NCBI RefSeq assembly: GCF_020443565.1
Contig: NZ_JAIZZN010000002.1
Location: forward strand, 1 to 64,000
Length of the DNA: 64,000 bases
Reading direction: 5' to 3'
Source of the DNA: Clostridium sp. CS001
GTDB taxonomy: Bacteria > Bacillota > Clostridia > Clostridiales > Clostridiaceae
Shown: one piece after another, positions 41,805-50,695 of the stretch
Layout of the letters: every line of letters starts with the position of its first letter
Position numbering within the stretch: position 1 is the stretch's first letter
Notes under the pieces: model-generated
Seen by the model: only the letters and a program-made list of their open reading frames with translations
Databases searched by the model: none
Told to the model about the DNA's origin: nothing
Translations under genes and position numbers: made by a program

Positions 41805-42305
41805 TCAATAAACCTTAAATTTTTTAAGAAGGTTAAAAATGAAGTTTGAGAAATAATAATAGAAAATATTATAAATTGCTGAAATTAAAAATAATATTGC
41901 TATCTGAATTATTATTGCTCCTGGAATTTTACCGCCCAAAACAGGTATGCCTATGCCATAATTCATAATACTTAATGTGATTGTTAGAACAAGAGAACTT
42001 AAAAACCAAATAATAGGCTTAATTTTGGTATAATAACTACACATTCCAAGTGAAAGCCCAATAATTCCGTTGGTACATAAGAAAAACAGTCCTTCATGTA
42101 TACTTAAAAGCATAACAAGCATACTTGCTACAAAATATGATAAAACACCAGCTTTAGGATTTATCCTTGAGACAATATAAATAGGTACAGCACTAAATAT
42201 AGTCAAAAATACAAATACCTCCGAAAACAAAACAGGTAATGCTTGAAATAACGCTGCTAGTACTGCAAATAATGCTCCAATCACAACAGTCTTGGTGTTA
42301 ATCAT
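41805..42305 (-). CDS. Small multi-spanning membrane protein (ECF S-component-like)
   Basis: 166 residues, about five membrane helices. Starts MINTKTVVIGALFAVLAALF, like the N-terminus of ECF-type substrate-binding (S) proteins or YybS-like proteins, which are small and multi-spanning. No ATPase partner nearby, so the assignment is tentative. GGAGGAG lies 4 nt before ATG. Confidence 0.55.
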   Translation of the reverse strand: MINTKTVVIGALFAVLAALFQALPVLFSEVFVFLTIFSAVPIYIVSRINPKAGVLSYFVASMLVMLLSIHEGLFFLCTNGIIGLSLGMCSYYTKIKPIIWFLSSLVLTITLSIMNYGIGIPVLGGKIPGAIIIQIAILFLISAIYNIFYYYFSNFIFNLLKKFKVY

Positions 42306-42470
42306 TATACTCCTCCAATAACTTAATCATATAATAAATAAAGCATTATGTATTATATGATTTTAAACTATTTTCCGTTACAGTTATTCACTTATTTTAG
42401 TTTGATGTGGAACCATCCTTATACTTTTAGAATATACTGTTATGTATACTAATCTTGAAGGAGCTTTTCA

Positions 42471-43877
42471 ATGATAAAGGAAGAGCAGCAATCCATTCCA
42501 CATATAACCACATCTTCTGGTGAAGCAAGTGTATCAGAGTCCTCTAGTGAGCACAAAGAAAAATATGAAAGAAAACTTAACCCTTCAGACATAAAATTAC
42601 CCTTAGGATATGAAATTGATGTATTCGCACAAGATTTAGATACCCCAATAAGTATGGTCTTTACGGATAAGGGGGAAATGCTGGTTGCGGACGCTGGAGT
42701 TATTTCTGGAAGTGGTAAAGTTCTTCGCCATACAAGCGATGGTTTTAAAATAGTTGCAGAGGGCTTTAACCCTCCAGTAACAGGTATTAACTATCTTAAT
42801 GGAAACATTTATGTATCTCACAGGGGATATATAACCATAGTTAAACCTGATGGCACGAAGCAAGATATAATTTCTGGTCTACCTAGTTTGGGTGATCATC
42901 ATAACAATCAAGTAGTTTTTGGACCTGATGGGAAAATGTATTTCGGGCAAGGAACGGCAACAAATTCTGGTGTAGTAGGATTAGATAATAGTTGGGTCAA
43001 AAAGCATCCATTTTTTCATGATTACCCCGGGTCTAACTTAATTCTAAATGGTGAGAACTTTGTAACTGAAAATATTCAAACTGCATCACCAAATGATTAT
43101 ACTTATACTGGCGCATATTCTCCCTTTGGTGTACCAAGTATGCCATGCGAAGTAGAAAAAGGAATTACAAGAGCCAGCGGAAGCATACTTAGAGCAAATA
43201 TTGATGGTTCAAACCTTGAACTTTTAGCCTTTGGGCTTAGAAATCCCTTCAGGTTAAAATTTGACAGGTTTAATAGATTATTTAGCACAAATCATGGTGC
43301 GGATGTTAGAGGAAGTAGACCTATTGACAATTCTCCAGATGAGTTCCAGTTAATTATGCCTGGAGTATGGTACGGCTGGCCAGATTACACAGGAGGGCTT
43401 CCAGTAATACTACCAATATTTAAAGCTGAAGGTAAAGCTCAACCTAGATTTTTAATTGCTAACCATCCAATGCTTCCTCCAAAACCCTTTGCACTGTTTA
43501 CTGCACATGCTGCAATAATGGGTTTTGATTTTAATTATAATAATGAGTTTGGCCCTTATGGAGATGCTTATATTGCTGAATATGGCAGTGAAGCTCCAGA
43601 GACCACAGGAGGCAAACCACTTCCAGGAGTAGGTCATAGAATATCAAAAATTAATATGAGTACAGGACAAATATCTACATTTGCTATTAATAAATCTGGT
43701 TTTGCAGCTTCTTACACTGGTGCTGGAGGGTTTGAAAGGCCTATTGATGTAGTATTTGGACCTGATAAAGCTATGTATATATTAGATTTTGCGGTTACTC
43801 CTGAAGATGAGCCTGATGAGTTTCAACCAAAGACAGGGGTTATATGGAAAATACAAAAAACAGGGGTACCTATTTAG
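42471..43877 (+). CDS. PQQ-dependent sugar dehydrogenase-like beta-propeller protein
   Basis: 468 residues. Six-bladed propeller of the glucose/sorbosone dehydrogenase type: LPLGYEIDVFAQDLDTPISM, GDHHNNQVVFGPDGKMYFGQ, ILRANIDGSNLELLAFGLRN PFRL, FSTNHGADVRGSRPIDNSPD and ERPIDVVFGPDKAMYILDF. The catalytic-type His (DHHNN) and Arg (GLRNPF) are present. No signal peptide is seen; the N-terminus is Ser/Glu-rich. Clostridia lack PQQ synthesis, so the real cofactor or role is uncertain. AAGGAGC precedes ATG. Confidence 0.75.
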   Translation: MIKEEQQSIPHITTSSGEASVSESSSEHKEKYERKLNPSDIKLPLGYEIDVFAQDLDTPISMVFTDKGEMLVADAGVISGSGKVLRHTSDGFKIVAEGFNPPVTGINYLNGNIYVSHRGYITIVKPDGTKQDIISGLPSLGDHHNNQVVFGPDGKMYFGQGTATNSGVVGLDNSWVKKHPFFHDYPGSNLILNGENFVTENIQTASPNDYTYTGAYSPFGVPSMPCEVEKGITRASGSILRANIDGSNLELLAFGLRNPFRLKFDRFNRLFSTNHGADVRGSRPIDNSPDEFQLIMPGVWYGWPDYTGGLPVILPIFKAEGKAQPRFLIANHPMLPPKPFALFTAHAAIMGFDFNYNNEFGPYGDAYIAEYGSEAPETTGGKPLPGVGHRISKINMSTGQISTFAINKSGFAASYTGAGGFERPIDVVFGPDKAMYILDFAVTPEDEPDEFQPKTGVIWKIQKTGVPI

Positions 43878-44067
43878 GTGCTCTTATTGCTTTATTGGTG
43901 CTACTTTAGGTACACTATAAATTTATAGTTATTATAGACAAGAATTAGTTGAAATATAATTAGTTCACTGTGGGGCTAAAAGTAGTTATAAAATAATTGA
44001 TTAATGCTACTTCCATAGGCATAAAAATGAGCAAGATTATTCATAATATAGCTATGGAGGTGTTATC
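43878..44067. other. Spacer containing the likely left end of the IS607 element
   Basis: No gene. The IS607-type left end should lie here, but no repeat defines it. GGAGGTG at 44056 is the tnpA ribosome site. Confidence 0.35.
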
Positions 44068-44695
44068 TTGAAATTATCAATACATGAGGCAAGTAAATTA
44101 ATAGGTGTGGCTGTGTCAACTATGAGAAGATGGGAAAGTGAAGGTCGACTTATACCAGAAAGAACGAAAGGTGGTCATAGAAGGTATGATAGAGATGCTT
44201 TATTAAACTATAAATATCATAAGGAGAATATAAAACTTACAGTGGGTTACTGTAAAGTGTCATCTTCTGATCAAAGAGAAGATTTAAGTAGGCAGGTCAA
44301 AACTGTATCAGATTATTGCGCAGCAAAAGGATATCAGTTTAAAATTATACAAGACTTAGGTAGTGGTCTTAATTATAAGAAGAAAGGCTTAAAAGAGCTA
44401 ATTGAATTAATCTGCCACAAGGAAATTGAAAAAAGTAGTTATAAATTATAAAGATAGACTTATAAGATTTGGTTACGAAATAATAGAACAGCTGTGTTTC
44501 ATTAATGATGTAGATATTGAAATAATAAATTATAGTGAAGATAGGAATCATGAAGAAGAACTAGTAGAAGACGTATTATCTGTTATTACAGTATTTTCAG
44601 CAAGGCTCTATGGAAGTAGAAGTCATAAAACAAAGAAGATAACTGAAACTAATAAGAAACTGTTTAAAGAGGAATTGTTAGAAGAAGCCCAGTGA
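44068..44695 (+). pseudogene. tnpA: IS607 TnpA serine recombinase, +1 frameshift
   Basis: Frame 1 (TTG 44068): MKLSIHEASKLIGVAVSTMR, MerR-like HTH, then GYCKVSSSDQREDLSRQ with the catalytic Ser, and QDLGSGLNYKKKGLKELIEL. At GAAAAAAGTAG (about 44427) the frame breaks. One extra A in the run explains it: the other frame carries on VVINYKDRLIRFGYEIIEQL, FSARLYGSRSHK to 44695. The frameshift is either inactivating or a sequencing/slippage feature in a 6-A run. The gene runs 45 nt ahead of tnpB. Confidence 0.8.
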
Positions 44696-44740
44696 TATTT
44701 ATACATAGCTTTCTAAAAGGTATAACGGAGGTGAAGTGGA

Positions 44741-46030
44741 GTGATATTTAATCGTAGAGTTGAGGTTATATTTTCAAAAAAAGATATAGCAGTTTTAGAC
44801 GGTCAGTCTAAGATATGTAACTGGCTCTATAATAAGCTGCTTGAAATATCTATAAAAGATTATACTGAAAATAATAATGGAAAAAACTTACTTCACGGAA
44901 GGAACCTCAGAGATTTAGTTCCAGTTTTAAAAAGAGAATGTAACTTTTTAAATACTGTTCATTCTTCACCTTTAAAAAATACTGCACTAAGGCTTAAGGA
45001 TTCCTATATTAGCTTTTTTGATAGGGGTAAGGGTTTTCCACACTTTAAAGCATGGAAAGATAATTGGTTTTCATTGTTCTACGATGAACCTAATAAAGGG
45101 TTTAAAATATTAGATGGAAATAGCCTTCAAATTAGTCTTGGAGCGGATGAACTAAAAAATAGATTAAAGGTAATAGGGAAGTTAAAAGAAACCTTATCCC
45201 TAAGAAAAGAGGATAAAATTAAAAACTTTAGACTATGTAAACATCAGGGAGAACGATATTATGCTGTGTTTTGTGTAGAAAGGGAAGAGGTTAAACCTAA
45301 AGAGATTAATAGTTGGATTTCCATAGATCCAAATCATAAAAATTTATTTGTAGCAGTTGATAATAAAGGTGTAAGCTATGAATTCCGTAAGATAACACAA
45401 TTAAAATATTGGGATGGAGTTATAGATAATATAAAGTCAAAAAGAGATCTATGCATGAAGAAGGCAAAAGTAAAGACTACAGAAAATGGGACTGAATATT
45501 TTATTCCTAGCACTCGATGGTCAAGGCTAAACAGAGCCTTAAACAGAGCATATAACAGCAGACGAGAACAAATTAAGTCAGCATGTTTTAGTATAGCAAA
45601 CTGGTCAGCAAAGAATTATGATTACATAGCCTTCGGGGACTATACTCCTACTTTAGATAATGCCATAGAAAGTAATATGCATAGAAGTATGTTGAATCAA
45701 GAAGTTATAGGATCATTAAGAAATATAATGAAATGGGTAATGCAAAGAAGTGGTAAAAGATTTTCCATAGTAGATGAAAAAAACACTACAAGTACCTGCA
45801 GTATCTGTGGATATAAAGAAAAGAAAGATCCAAGTATACGAGAGTTCACTTGCCCAATGTGTAATCATACTTTCAATAGAGATATAAATAGTGGTATAAA
45901 TATAGCTAAAAAAGATAGAATATTGTCTGGCTCGGACTATGTAGGTTGGAATTTATCAAAGCCTACATACACTGCTATGTGGAATTTTACAACTGGTAAA
46001 GTTCTATTTACGGGCTGCCTAACTAAGTAA
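44741..46030 (+). CDS. tnpB: TnpB RNA-guided nuclease (IS607-associated)
   Basis: 429 residues. N-terminal helical region, then RuvC parts: RuvC-I SWISIDPNHKNLFVAVD (Asp), the RuvC-II region YDYIAFGDYTP (the usual IEDL Glu position is Gly-Asp), RuvC-III FNRDINSGINIA (Asp). The zinc ribbon is CSICGYKEKKDP ... CPMC. The Glu may be supplied by the helix MHRSMLNQEVIGSLRNIMKW, as in catalytically rearranged TnpBs. TnpB uses an omega-RNA from the element's right end to cut DNA. GTG start after GGAGGTG. The frame is intact. Confidence 0.85.
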   Translation: MIFNRRVEVIFSKKDIAVLDGQSKICNWLYNKLLEISIKDYTENNNGKNLLHGRNLRDLVPVLKRECNFLNTVHSSPLKNTALRLKDSYISFFDRGKGFPHFKAWKDNWFSLFYDEPNKGFKILDGNSLQISLGADELKNRLKVIGKLKETLSLRKEDKIKNFRLCKHQGERYYAVFCVEREEVKPKEINSWISIDPNHKNLFVAVDNKGVSYEFRKITQLKYWDGVIDNIKSKRDLCMKKAKVKTTENGTEYFIPSTRWSRLNRALNRAYNSRREQIKSACFSIANWSAKNYDYIAFGDYTPTLDNAIESNMHRSMLNQEVIGSLRNIMKWVMQRSGKRFSIVDEKNTTSTCSICGYKEKKDPSIREFTCPMCNHTFNRDINSGINIAKKDRILSGSDYVGWNLSKPTYTAMWNFTTGKVLFTGCLTK

Positions 46031-46140
46031 TTAGATAGGTAGATGAATTAAATTAGGAGGATGATACCTCCTAAGCAGAAGTTACTCAAATGACTAGCTT
46101 AAAGTATGTTTGAGTATATTTTGTAGAGCGGGTGTTCACC
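46031..46140 (+). ncRNA. Predicted right-end (omega-RNA) region of the TnpB element
   Basis: Directly after tnpB: hairpin GGAGG, atgata, CCTCC (46057-46072), then TAAGCAGAAG and a second stem ACTCAAATGACTAGC / GTTTGAGT (about 46084-46115). TnpB guide RNAs typically start in the tnpB 3' end and finish at the element boundary, so the guide would begin just beyond the stems. Boundaries are estimates. Confidence 0.45.
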
Positions 46141-46343
46141 TATAATTAAAGTCTGATATAATAGTATTAGGTCAGGTGATACTATATAAAGGTATGGGAA
46201 ATATTTTAATGAAGGGGATTAAGAGCACACATTAAGCATAGAAGATGCAGTAGATGAACCTGAAAGATTTAGTGCCACCCACGTGGCAAGTGGCATTTTT
46301 TAAAAAGATATTTAGATTTATATATAAAAAATAGGGGGAAATT
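46141..46343. other. Spacer with remnant frame ending in a family A repeat
   Basis: IEDAVDEPERF continues in frame through the repeat (SATHVASGIF) to TAA at about 46301. An ATAGTAT/ATACTAT pair lies near 46160-46185. No full gene. Confidence 0.4.
46270..46300 (+). repeat. Family A palindromic repeat (half element)
   Basis: TAGTGCCACCCACGTGGCAA then GTGGCATTTTTT; the T run makes it a terminator candidate. Confidence 0.85.
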
Positions 46344-46811
46344 ATGTCTTATAGAATATCTGATTTAATAGAAAAACTTATAAAAATTGAGGAAGATGGA
46401 GTGGAACTGTATACTACTATTGAAAAACAGTTTCAAGGATCTTTTCCACAAATAAGTATAGTTGCTAAAATTTTAGCTAACCAAGAGAAGAAGCATATAA
46501 TATATTACCAAGAGTTAATGAAAAATATTGAAGAAAAAATGAATTGTGAAATTGATTTTTTTCTATATGATAAAGCTGCAAAGCAATTGTTTGAATTTAG
46601 GAATCATATTCATATTCATAAATTAGGTGATGTTAAGGACTTAATACACTTTGCTGTAGATTTAGAAAAAAAGAATATTGGACTGCTTTTGGATATACAA
46701 GGAAAATTATTTGAAAAGTTAGAAGATGTATCCGATGAGGTATATAAAGTTTTAACAAAAATAATTGAAGAAGAAAAACACCATGAAAATATGTTGGAAA
46801 AGTTCAAATAA
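46344..46811 (+). CDS. Ferritin-like (rubrerythrin-type) diiron protein
   Basis: 155 residues, four-helix bundle. Iron ligand pattern: IKIEEDGVELY (Glu in helix A), ILANQEKKHIIYYQEL (E..H), AVDLEKKNIGLLLDI (Glu) and IIEEEKHHENMLEKF (E..H). No rubredoxin tail. Such proteins reduce peroxide or handle iron. The iron-permease gene follows on the other strand. AGGGGGAA precedes ATG. A family B repeat begins 7 nt after the stop. Confidence 0.8.
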   Translation: MSYRISDLIEKLIKIEEDGVELYTTIEKQFQGSFPQISIVAKILANQEKKHIIYYQELMKNIEEKMNCEIDFFLYDKAAKQLFEFRNHIHIHKLGDVKDLIHFAVDLEKKNIGLLLDIQGKLFEKLEDVSDEVYKVLTKIIEEEKHHENMLEKFK

Positions 46812-46815
46812 GCGG

Positions 46816-46852
46816 TAGCAAGAAGAAGCTGTTTCCAATTTTTCCTATGGTG
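46816..46852 (+). repeat. Family B dispersed hairpin repeat, diverged copy
   Basis: GCAAGAAGAAGCTG, TTTC, CAATTTTTCCTATGG. Arms carry several changes relative to the consensus. Confidence 0.7.
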
Positions 46853-46865
46853 TAATAGCACTTAC

Positions 46866-46894
46866 AAAGATTGAAAGCAAAACTTTCAATCTTT
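46866..46894. terminator. Terminator hairpin
   Basis: AAAGATTGAAAG, caaaa, CTTTCAATCTTT, perfect 12-bp stem between convergent genes. Confidence 0.75.
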
Positions 46895-46927
46895 GTTGCT
46901 AAGACAGGGAGCAGTTCATTTATATAA

Positions 46928-46971
46928 ATATCCCCCACATCAATATCCATATTAAAGATTGATGTGGGGGA
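46928..46971 (-). terminator. Terminator hairpin for the FTR1 gene
   Basis: ATCCCCCACATCAAT and ATTGATGTGGGGGAT form a perfect 15-bp stem; on the reverse strand it is followed by ATTTAT. Confidence 0.8.
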
Positions 46972-46996
46972 TCAGTGTTAATTTATAAATAAACCT

Positions 46997-47704
46997 TTAT
47001 TTGATTTTATTTGATTTCAAGTACATCTTCAAGTCATTCTTAAGCATTAGTAGATAGCTAGGAATTGCGTATAATAGTATACCCATCTTCAAAATATCTG
47101 GAACATAGCCGCCAAGTAATACTTCTAATCCATCACCAAAATAGTAAGCACCAAGTCCTACTAAAAATAGATTTAGGATATAAAATACTAAGCCTATATT
47201 AAGATGTGCAATTCCTTTAGATACAACGTAAACCAATAGGGCTGCACTCACTAAACCTAATAATGATGAAACTGCTATTAATAAAGTGGAGCCAGTTGAA
47301 GTACTAGTCAAAATAAATAATATTGCTTCTAATAATTCTCTAAAGAATGTTATAGCAGCAAGAATAAATACTCCCCTCTGACTTAACGAAACCAATTTTT
47401 CATTTGCAGTAGTGATAAAAATCTTATTTTTCCTTAAAAGTACCACGCTATATAGAATCAACCCAGCTAGTACTAATCCTAACATACCATCAAATAATTC
47501 TCCTGTGGGGCCATTTAATAAAGCAACTTGTGAAAATATTATAAAGCCAGTTATGGCTGCAATGAACGTTCCTAAAATTCCACCAAGGAGAGCGCTTTTG
47601 CTCATACCATATAGTTTATGTCTGTTGAAATAAACTACAAGGGGAATTATAACCAAGAAAATTTCTATACCTTCTCTTAAGCATATTATAAAAGGTGCAA
47701 ACAT
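46997..47704 (-). CDS. FTR1/EfeU-family iron permease
   Basis: 235 residues, about seven membrane helices. The first iron motif is intact (CLREGIEIFLVII, REGxE). The second is FFRELLEAILF, i.e. RELLE in place of REGLE. These Glu residues pass iron through the membrane in EfeU/Ftr1. No N-terminal periplasmic domain and no EfeO/EfeB partner nearby. ATAGGAGGCG precedes ATG. It is divergent from marR. Confidence 0.85.
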   Translation of the reverse strand: MFAPFIICLREGIEIFLVIIPLVVYFNRHKLYGMSKSALLGGILGTFIAAITGFIIFSQVALLNGPTGELFDGMLGLVLAGLILYSVVLLRKNKIFITTANEKLVSLSQRGVFILAAITFFRELLEAILFILTSTSTGSTLLIAVSSLLGLVSAALLVYVVSKGIAHLNIGLVFYILNLFLVGLGAYYFGDGLEVLLGGYVPDILKMGILLYAIPSYLLMLKNDLKMYLKSNKIK

Positions 47705-47952
47705 TGTTAATCGCCTCCTATTGCCGACATTTAGTCTAGTTTGTACTATATGATATGATAAAATTGAATTTTAGTGTATTCATGCACAGATTTTATATCA
47801 ACATAGCTTAAGGGAGTTTAAAGGAAGGTCAGCTTCTGATTTAATATACTTTTACTACCAGATTTTTATAAAAGTACATTGACATATAATAAAAGGTAAT
47901 GTATTATCTAAATAGGTAACATGTTACCAGTATTTTGTTGGGAGGTAATATT
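47705..47952. promoter_or_regulatory. Divergent control region with consensus promoter and MarR operator
   Basis: TTGACA (47879-47884), 17 bp, TATTAT (47902-47907), then a perfect palindrome GGTAACATGTTACC (47915-47928), which would lie at the transcription start and block RNA polymerase when bound. A weaker GGTAATGTATTATC overlaps the -10. This is consistent with self-repression by the MarR protein. Confidence 0.7.
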
Positions 47953-48405
47953 TTGAGCAAAATTGAATCTTTGAAAGATCAAAAATTTGTTTTTGGATCA
48001 GTGCAAATAGTAGCAAATAAAATAGATACTTTATTAGAAAGAGAACTTAAAGAATATGATATTACATTTAAACAATGGTTTTTGACTATTGTTGTAGAAA
48101 ATACCTTTGATACACCTCCCACAATAAAAGAAGCAGCAAAAGCAATGGGAAGTTCTCACCAAAATGTAAAGCAAATAGCGTTAAAGCTTGAGAAGAAGGG
48201 GCTAGTTGCTTTGGAAAAGGATAAAAAGGATGCTAGAGTTACAAGGATTAGACTGACAGAGCAAAGTTACAAGTTTTCTGAAAAAATACAAGCAAAAGCA
48301 GCAACTTTTACACAAGCATTATTTAAGGGGATTGAGAAAGAGGATATGTCAAAGGCAAGAGCTGTGCTGCAGAGTATGATGTCTAATTTAACTGGCATGG
48401 ACTAA
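47953..48405 (+). CDS. MarR-family transcriptional regulator
   Basis: 150 residues from TTG 47953 (GGGAGG 7 nt upstream): MSKIESLKDQKFVFGSVQIV. Winged helix: TIKEAAKAMGSSHQNVKQIA (recognition helix) and LEKDKKDARVTRIRLTEQSY (wing with D-R). Likely represses its own promoter at the palindrome upstream and so controls the DUF6544-type gene 51 nt downstream. Ligand unknown. Confidence 0.85.
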   Translation: MSKIESLKDQKFVFGSVQIVANKIDTLLERELKEYDITFKQWFLTIVVENTFDTPPTIKEAAKAMGSSHQNVKQIALKLEKKGLVALEKDKKDARVTRIRLTEQSYKFSEKIQAKAATFTQALFKGIEKEDMSKARAVLQSMMSNLTGMD

Positions 48406-48456
48406 ACTGAAAAGACAGAATAAGTTTTAAAGTGAAATAAGTTAAGGAGAATGAAA

Positions 48457-49329
48457 ATGAAAAATAAGATGAGGAGTAAAAAAATTATGTGGATTACGTT
48501 GGTAATATTGGTTTTGATAATAATAAGCGTATTTATTTTTTTAAAAATCCCTTATTCTAAAATAAAAGCAGATTTTAATAGTGCATCCACTACCTTTATG
48601 AAGAAGGCAGTTCCTACCAATGAGATTTTTACAAAAGAAGATATTAAAGATTTACCTATACCTGTAAAAAAATATTTTAACTATTGCGGTTTCATAGGTA
48701 CTAGAAAGATGTCCTATATGAAAGCAACATTCAAAAATGTAACTTTTAAAACGGGGAAAGATAAACCTACGCTGAGCATCGATTATACACAATACAACTT
48801 TGCAAGTAAACCAGACAGAATTGCTTTCATTGACAGTTCTATGTTTGGTATTCCGTTTCAAGGGTTTGACTCTTATTTAAACGGTGTTGGGAGCATGAAA
48901 GGTGTAGTTGCAAAGTTTTATACTATGTTTGATCAAAGAGGTGAAGCAATGGACAAGGCAAGTCTAGTAACCTATTTAGCGGAATGCTTTATTGTACCAA
49001 GTGTTGTTTTGCAGGATTATATTACATGGGAAGCTATTGATGAAACACATGCAAAAGCAACCATATCTTATTATGGAATTTCGGCAAGTGGTATTTTTAC
49101 TTTTAATGATAATGGAGAAATGGTTTCTTTCACAACTAATGATAGAGTAGCGACAGAAACCGATGGAACAACAAAAAAAGTACAATGGACAGCGATTTGT
49201 AGTGATTATAAAGAGAGTAACGGCATAAAAAAACCAACAATTTTGAAAGCAATATGGCATTACAACGAGGGTGATCAAGTTTATTTTAACGGCGATGAAA
49301 TTCAAATAGATTATGACTATAATATGTAA
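48457..49329 (+). CDS. DUF6544/DUF6920-like membrane-anchored protein
   Basis: 290 residues. One N-terminal membrane helix (about 10-30: MWITLVILVLIIISVFIFLK), then an extracellular or cytoplasmic domain with the family marks DIKDLPIPVKKYFNYCGFIG and TWEAIDETHAKATISYYGIS. Function unknown; related proteins are often annotated as lipoprotein-like. ATG 48457 is 6 nt after AAGGAGA. Same operon as marR. Confidence 0.7.
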   Translation: MKNKMRSKKIMWITLVILVLIIISVFIFLKIPYSKIKADFNSASTTFMKKAVPTNEIFTKEDIKDLPIPVKKYFNYCGFIGTRKMSYMKATFKNVTFKTGKDKPTLSIDYTQYNFASKPDRIAFIDSSMFGIPFQGFDSYLNGVGSMKGVVAKFYTMFDQRGEAMDKASLVTYLAECFIVPSVVLQDYITWEAIDETHAKATISYYGISASGIFTFNDNGEMVSFTTNDRVATETDGTTKKVQWTAICSDYKESNGIKKPTILKAIWHYNEGDQVYFNGDEIQIDYDYNM

Positions 49330-49508
49330 AGTTTTTTTGTACGTGTAATTCACATATTCAGAGTCAATGGTTTTTGTGAGTATATTGAGTCAATTCATAT
49401 TATTTAGATTATTTTTAAGAAAATTATGGTGAATTTGATTATATTTTAGAAAAGTTTGATATAATGAGAATTGTAATACTAGATTTTAAAAAAGAGGGGG
49501 ATTATATT

Positions 49509-50690
49509 ATGTTTTCGGATAAAATAGTAAAGAATTTAAGCAACTCATCATGGATTAGAAAAATGTTTGAGGAGGGTGAAAAACTTTCTTCGATGTATGG
49601 CGCAGATAATGTTTATGACTATAGTCTTGGAAATCCTTATGCAGAACCTCCAGCAGAAGTATTAGAATCACTAAAAAAACATATTTTGGGTGATGAAAAA
49701 GGAATTCATAGATATATGAATAACGCTGGATATCCAGAGGTTAGAGAGAAAATAGCACAGTCACTAAAAAAAGAAAGTAATGTTGAGCTTAATGCAAATA
49801 ACATTATAATGACGGTTGGAGCCGCTGGTGGATTAAATGTTGTATTAAAATCACTACTTAATCCTTTAGAGGAAGTTATTGTTTTTGCACCATATTTTGT
49901 AGAATACAATTTCTATGTTGATAATAATGGAGGAAAAACAGTAGTAGTACCTCCAGACACTTCAAATTTTGAACCGGATTTGGATATATTTGAAAAAAGT
50001 ATTACAGCAAAAACAAAAGCCATAATAATAAATAACCCTAATAATCCAACAGGGGTAGTGTACCGCGTTGAAACTATTAAAAATATTGAGCAGATTATAA
50101 CAACAAAAGAAAAGGAATATGGAACTACTATATTTGTTATTTCAGACCAACCATATGCTGAAATCGTTTACGATAATACTAAGGTTCCAGGACTACTTTC
50201 TATTTTTAAAAATGCTATTATAGTAAATTCTTTTAGTAAATCCTTAGGTCTTGCTGGTGAGAGAATAGGCTACATAGCTGCCAGTAGCAGAATTGAAAAT
50301 GTAGAAATTCTTATAAATGCTTTAAGTTTTTGCAATCGTACTCTTGGTTTTGTAAATGCTCCAGGATTATTTCAAATGGTTGTTGGAGATTCAATAAATG
50401 CTAAGATAGATGTTACAGAATATGAAAAGAGAAGAAATTTTCTTTATGAAAAACTAACAGGATTAGGCTTTGAATGTGTAAAACCTCAAGGAGCTTTCTA
50501 TCTTTTCCCAAAAGCATTAATTGAGGATGATATAGAATTTGTTAAAGCAGCTCTTAAGTACAACCTATTACTTGTTCCAGGAAGTGGGTTTGGATGTCCA
50601 GGATATTTTAGAATGTCTTATTGTGTAAAATTTGATATGATTGAAAAATCCATTGCTGCTTTTGAGAAATTAGTTGAGGAATTCAAATAA
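49509..50690 (+). CDS. Class I/II PLP-dependent aminotransferase
   Basis: 393 residues from ATG 49509 (GAGGGGGA upstream). Fold type I motifs: YSLGNPYAEPP near the N-terminus, MTVGAAGGLNVVLKSLL, INNPNNPTGVVY, SDQPYAEIVYD, and the PLP lysine in NSFSKSLGLAGERIGY. The aspartate/aromatic group is likely from the length and motifs; the acceptor is not clear. Followed by a family A repeat 5 nt after the stop. Confidence 0.85.
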   Translation: MFSDKIVKNLSNSSWIRKMFEEGEKLSSMYGADNVYDYSLGNPYAEPPAEVLESLKKHILGDEKGIHRYMNNAGYPEVREKIAQSLKKESNVELNANNIIMTVGAAGGLNVVLKSLLNPLEEVIVFAPYFVEYNFYVDNNGGKTVVVPPDTSNFEPDLDIFEKSITAKTKAIIINNPNNPTGVVYRVETIKNIEQIITTKEKEYGTTIFVISDQPYAEIVYDNTKVPGLLSIFKNAIIVNSFSKSLGLAGERIGYIAASSRIENVEILINALSFCNRTLGFVNAPGLFQMVVGDSINAKIDVTEYEKRRNFLYEKLTGLGFECVKPQGAFYLFPKALIEDDIEFVKAALKYNLLLVPGSGFGCPGYFRMSYCVKFDMIEKSIAAFEKLVEEFK

Positions 50691-50695
50691 GAATA

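Larger units (their letters stand above)
44020..46140 (+). mobile_element. IS607-family element (serine-recombinase TnpA plus TnpB)
   Basis: tnpA (MerR-like HTH + serine resolvase) is followed by tnpB, and then a right-end RNA-like hairpin region. IS607 elements have no terminal inverted repeats and make no target duplication, so both edges are estimates. The element looks immobile in its own right because tnpA is frameshifted. Confidence 0.75.

Noticed and set aside
44041-46140. TnpB region as a Cas12-type CRISPR locus
   Set aside because: Size (429 residues), the serine recombinase next to it and lack of repeats fit an IS607 element, not a CRISPR effector.
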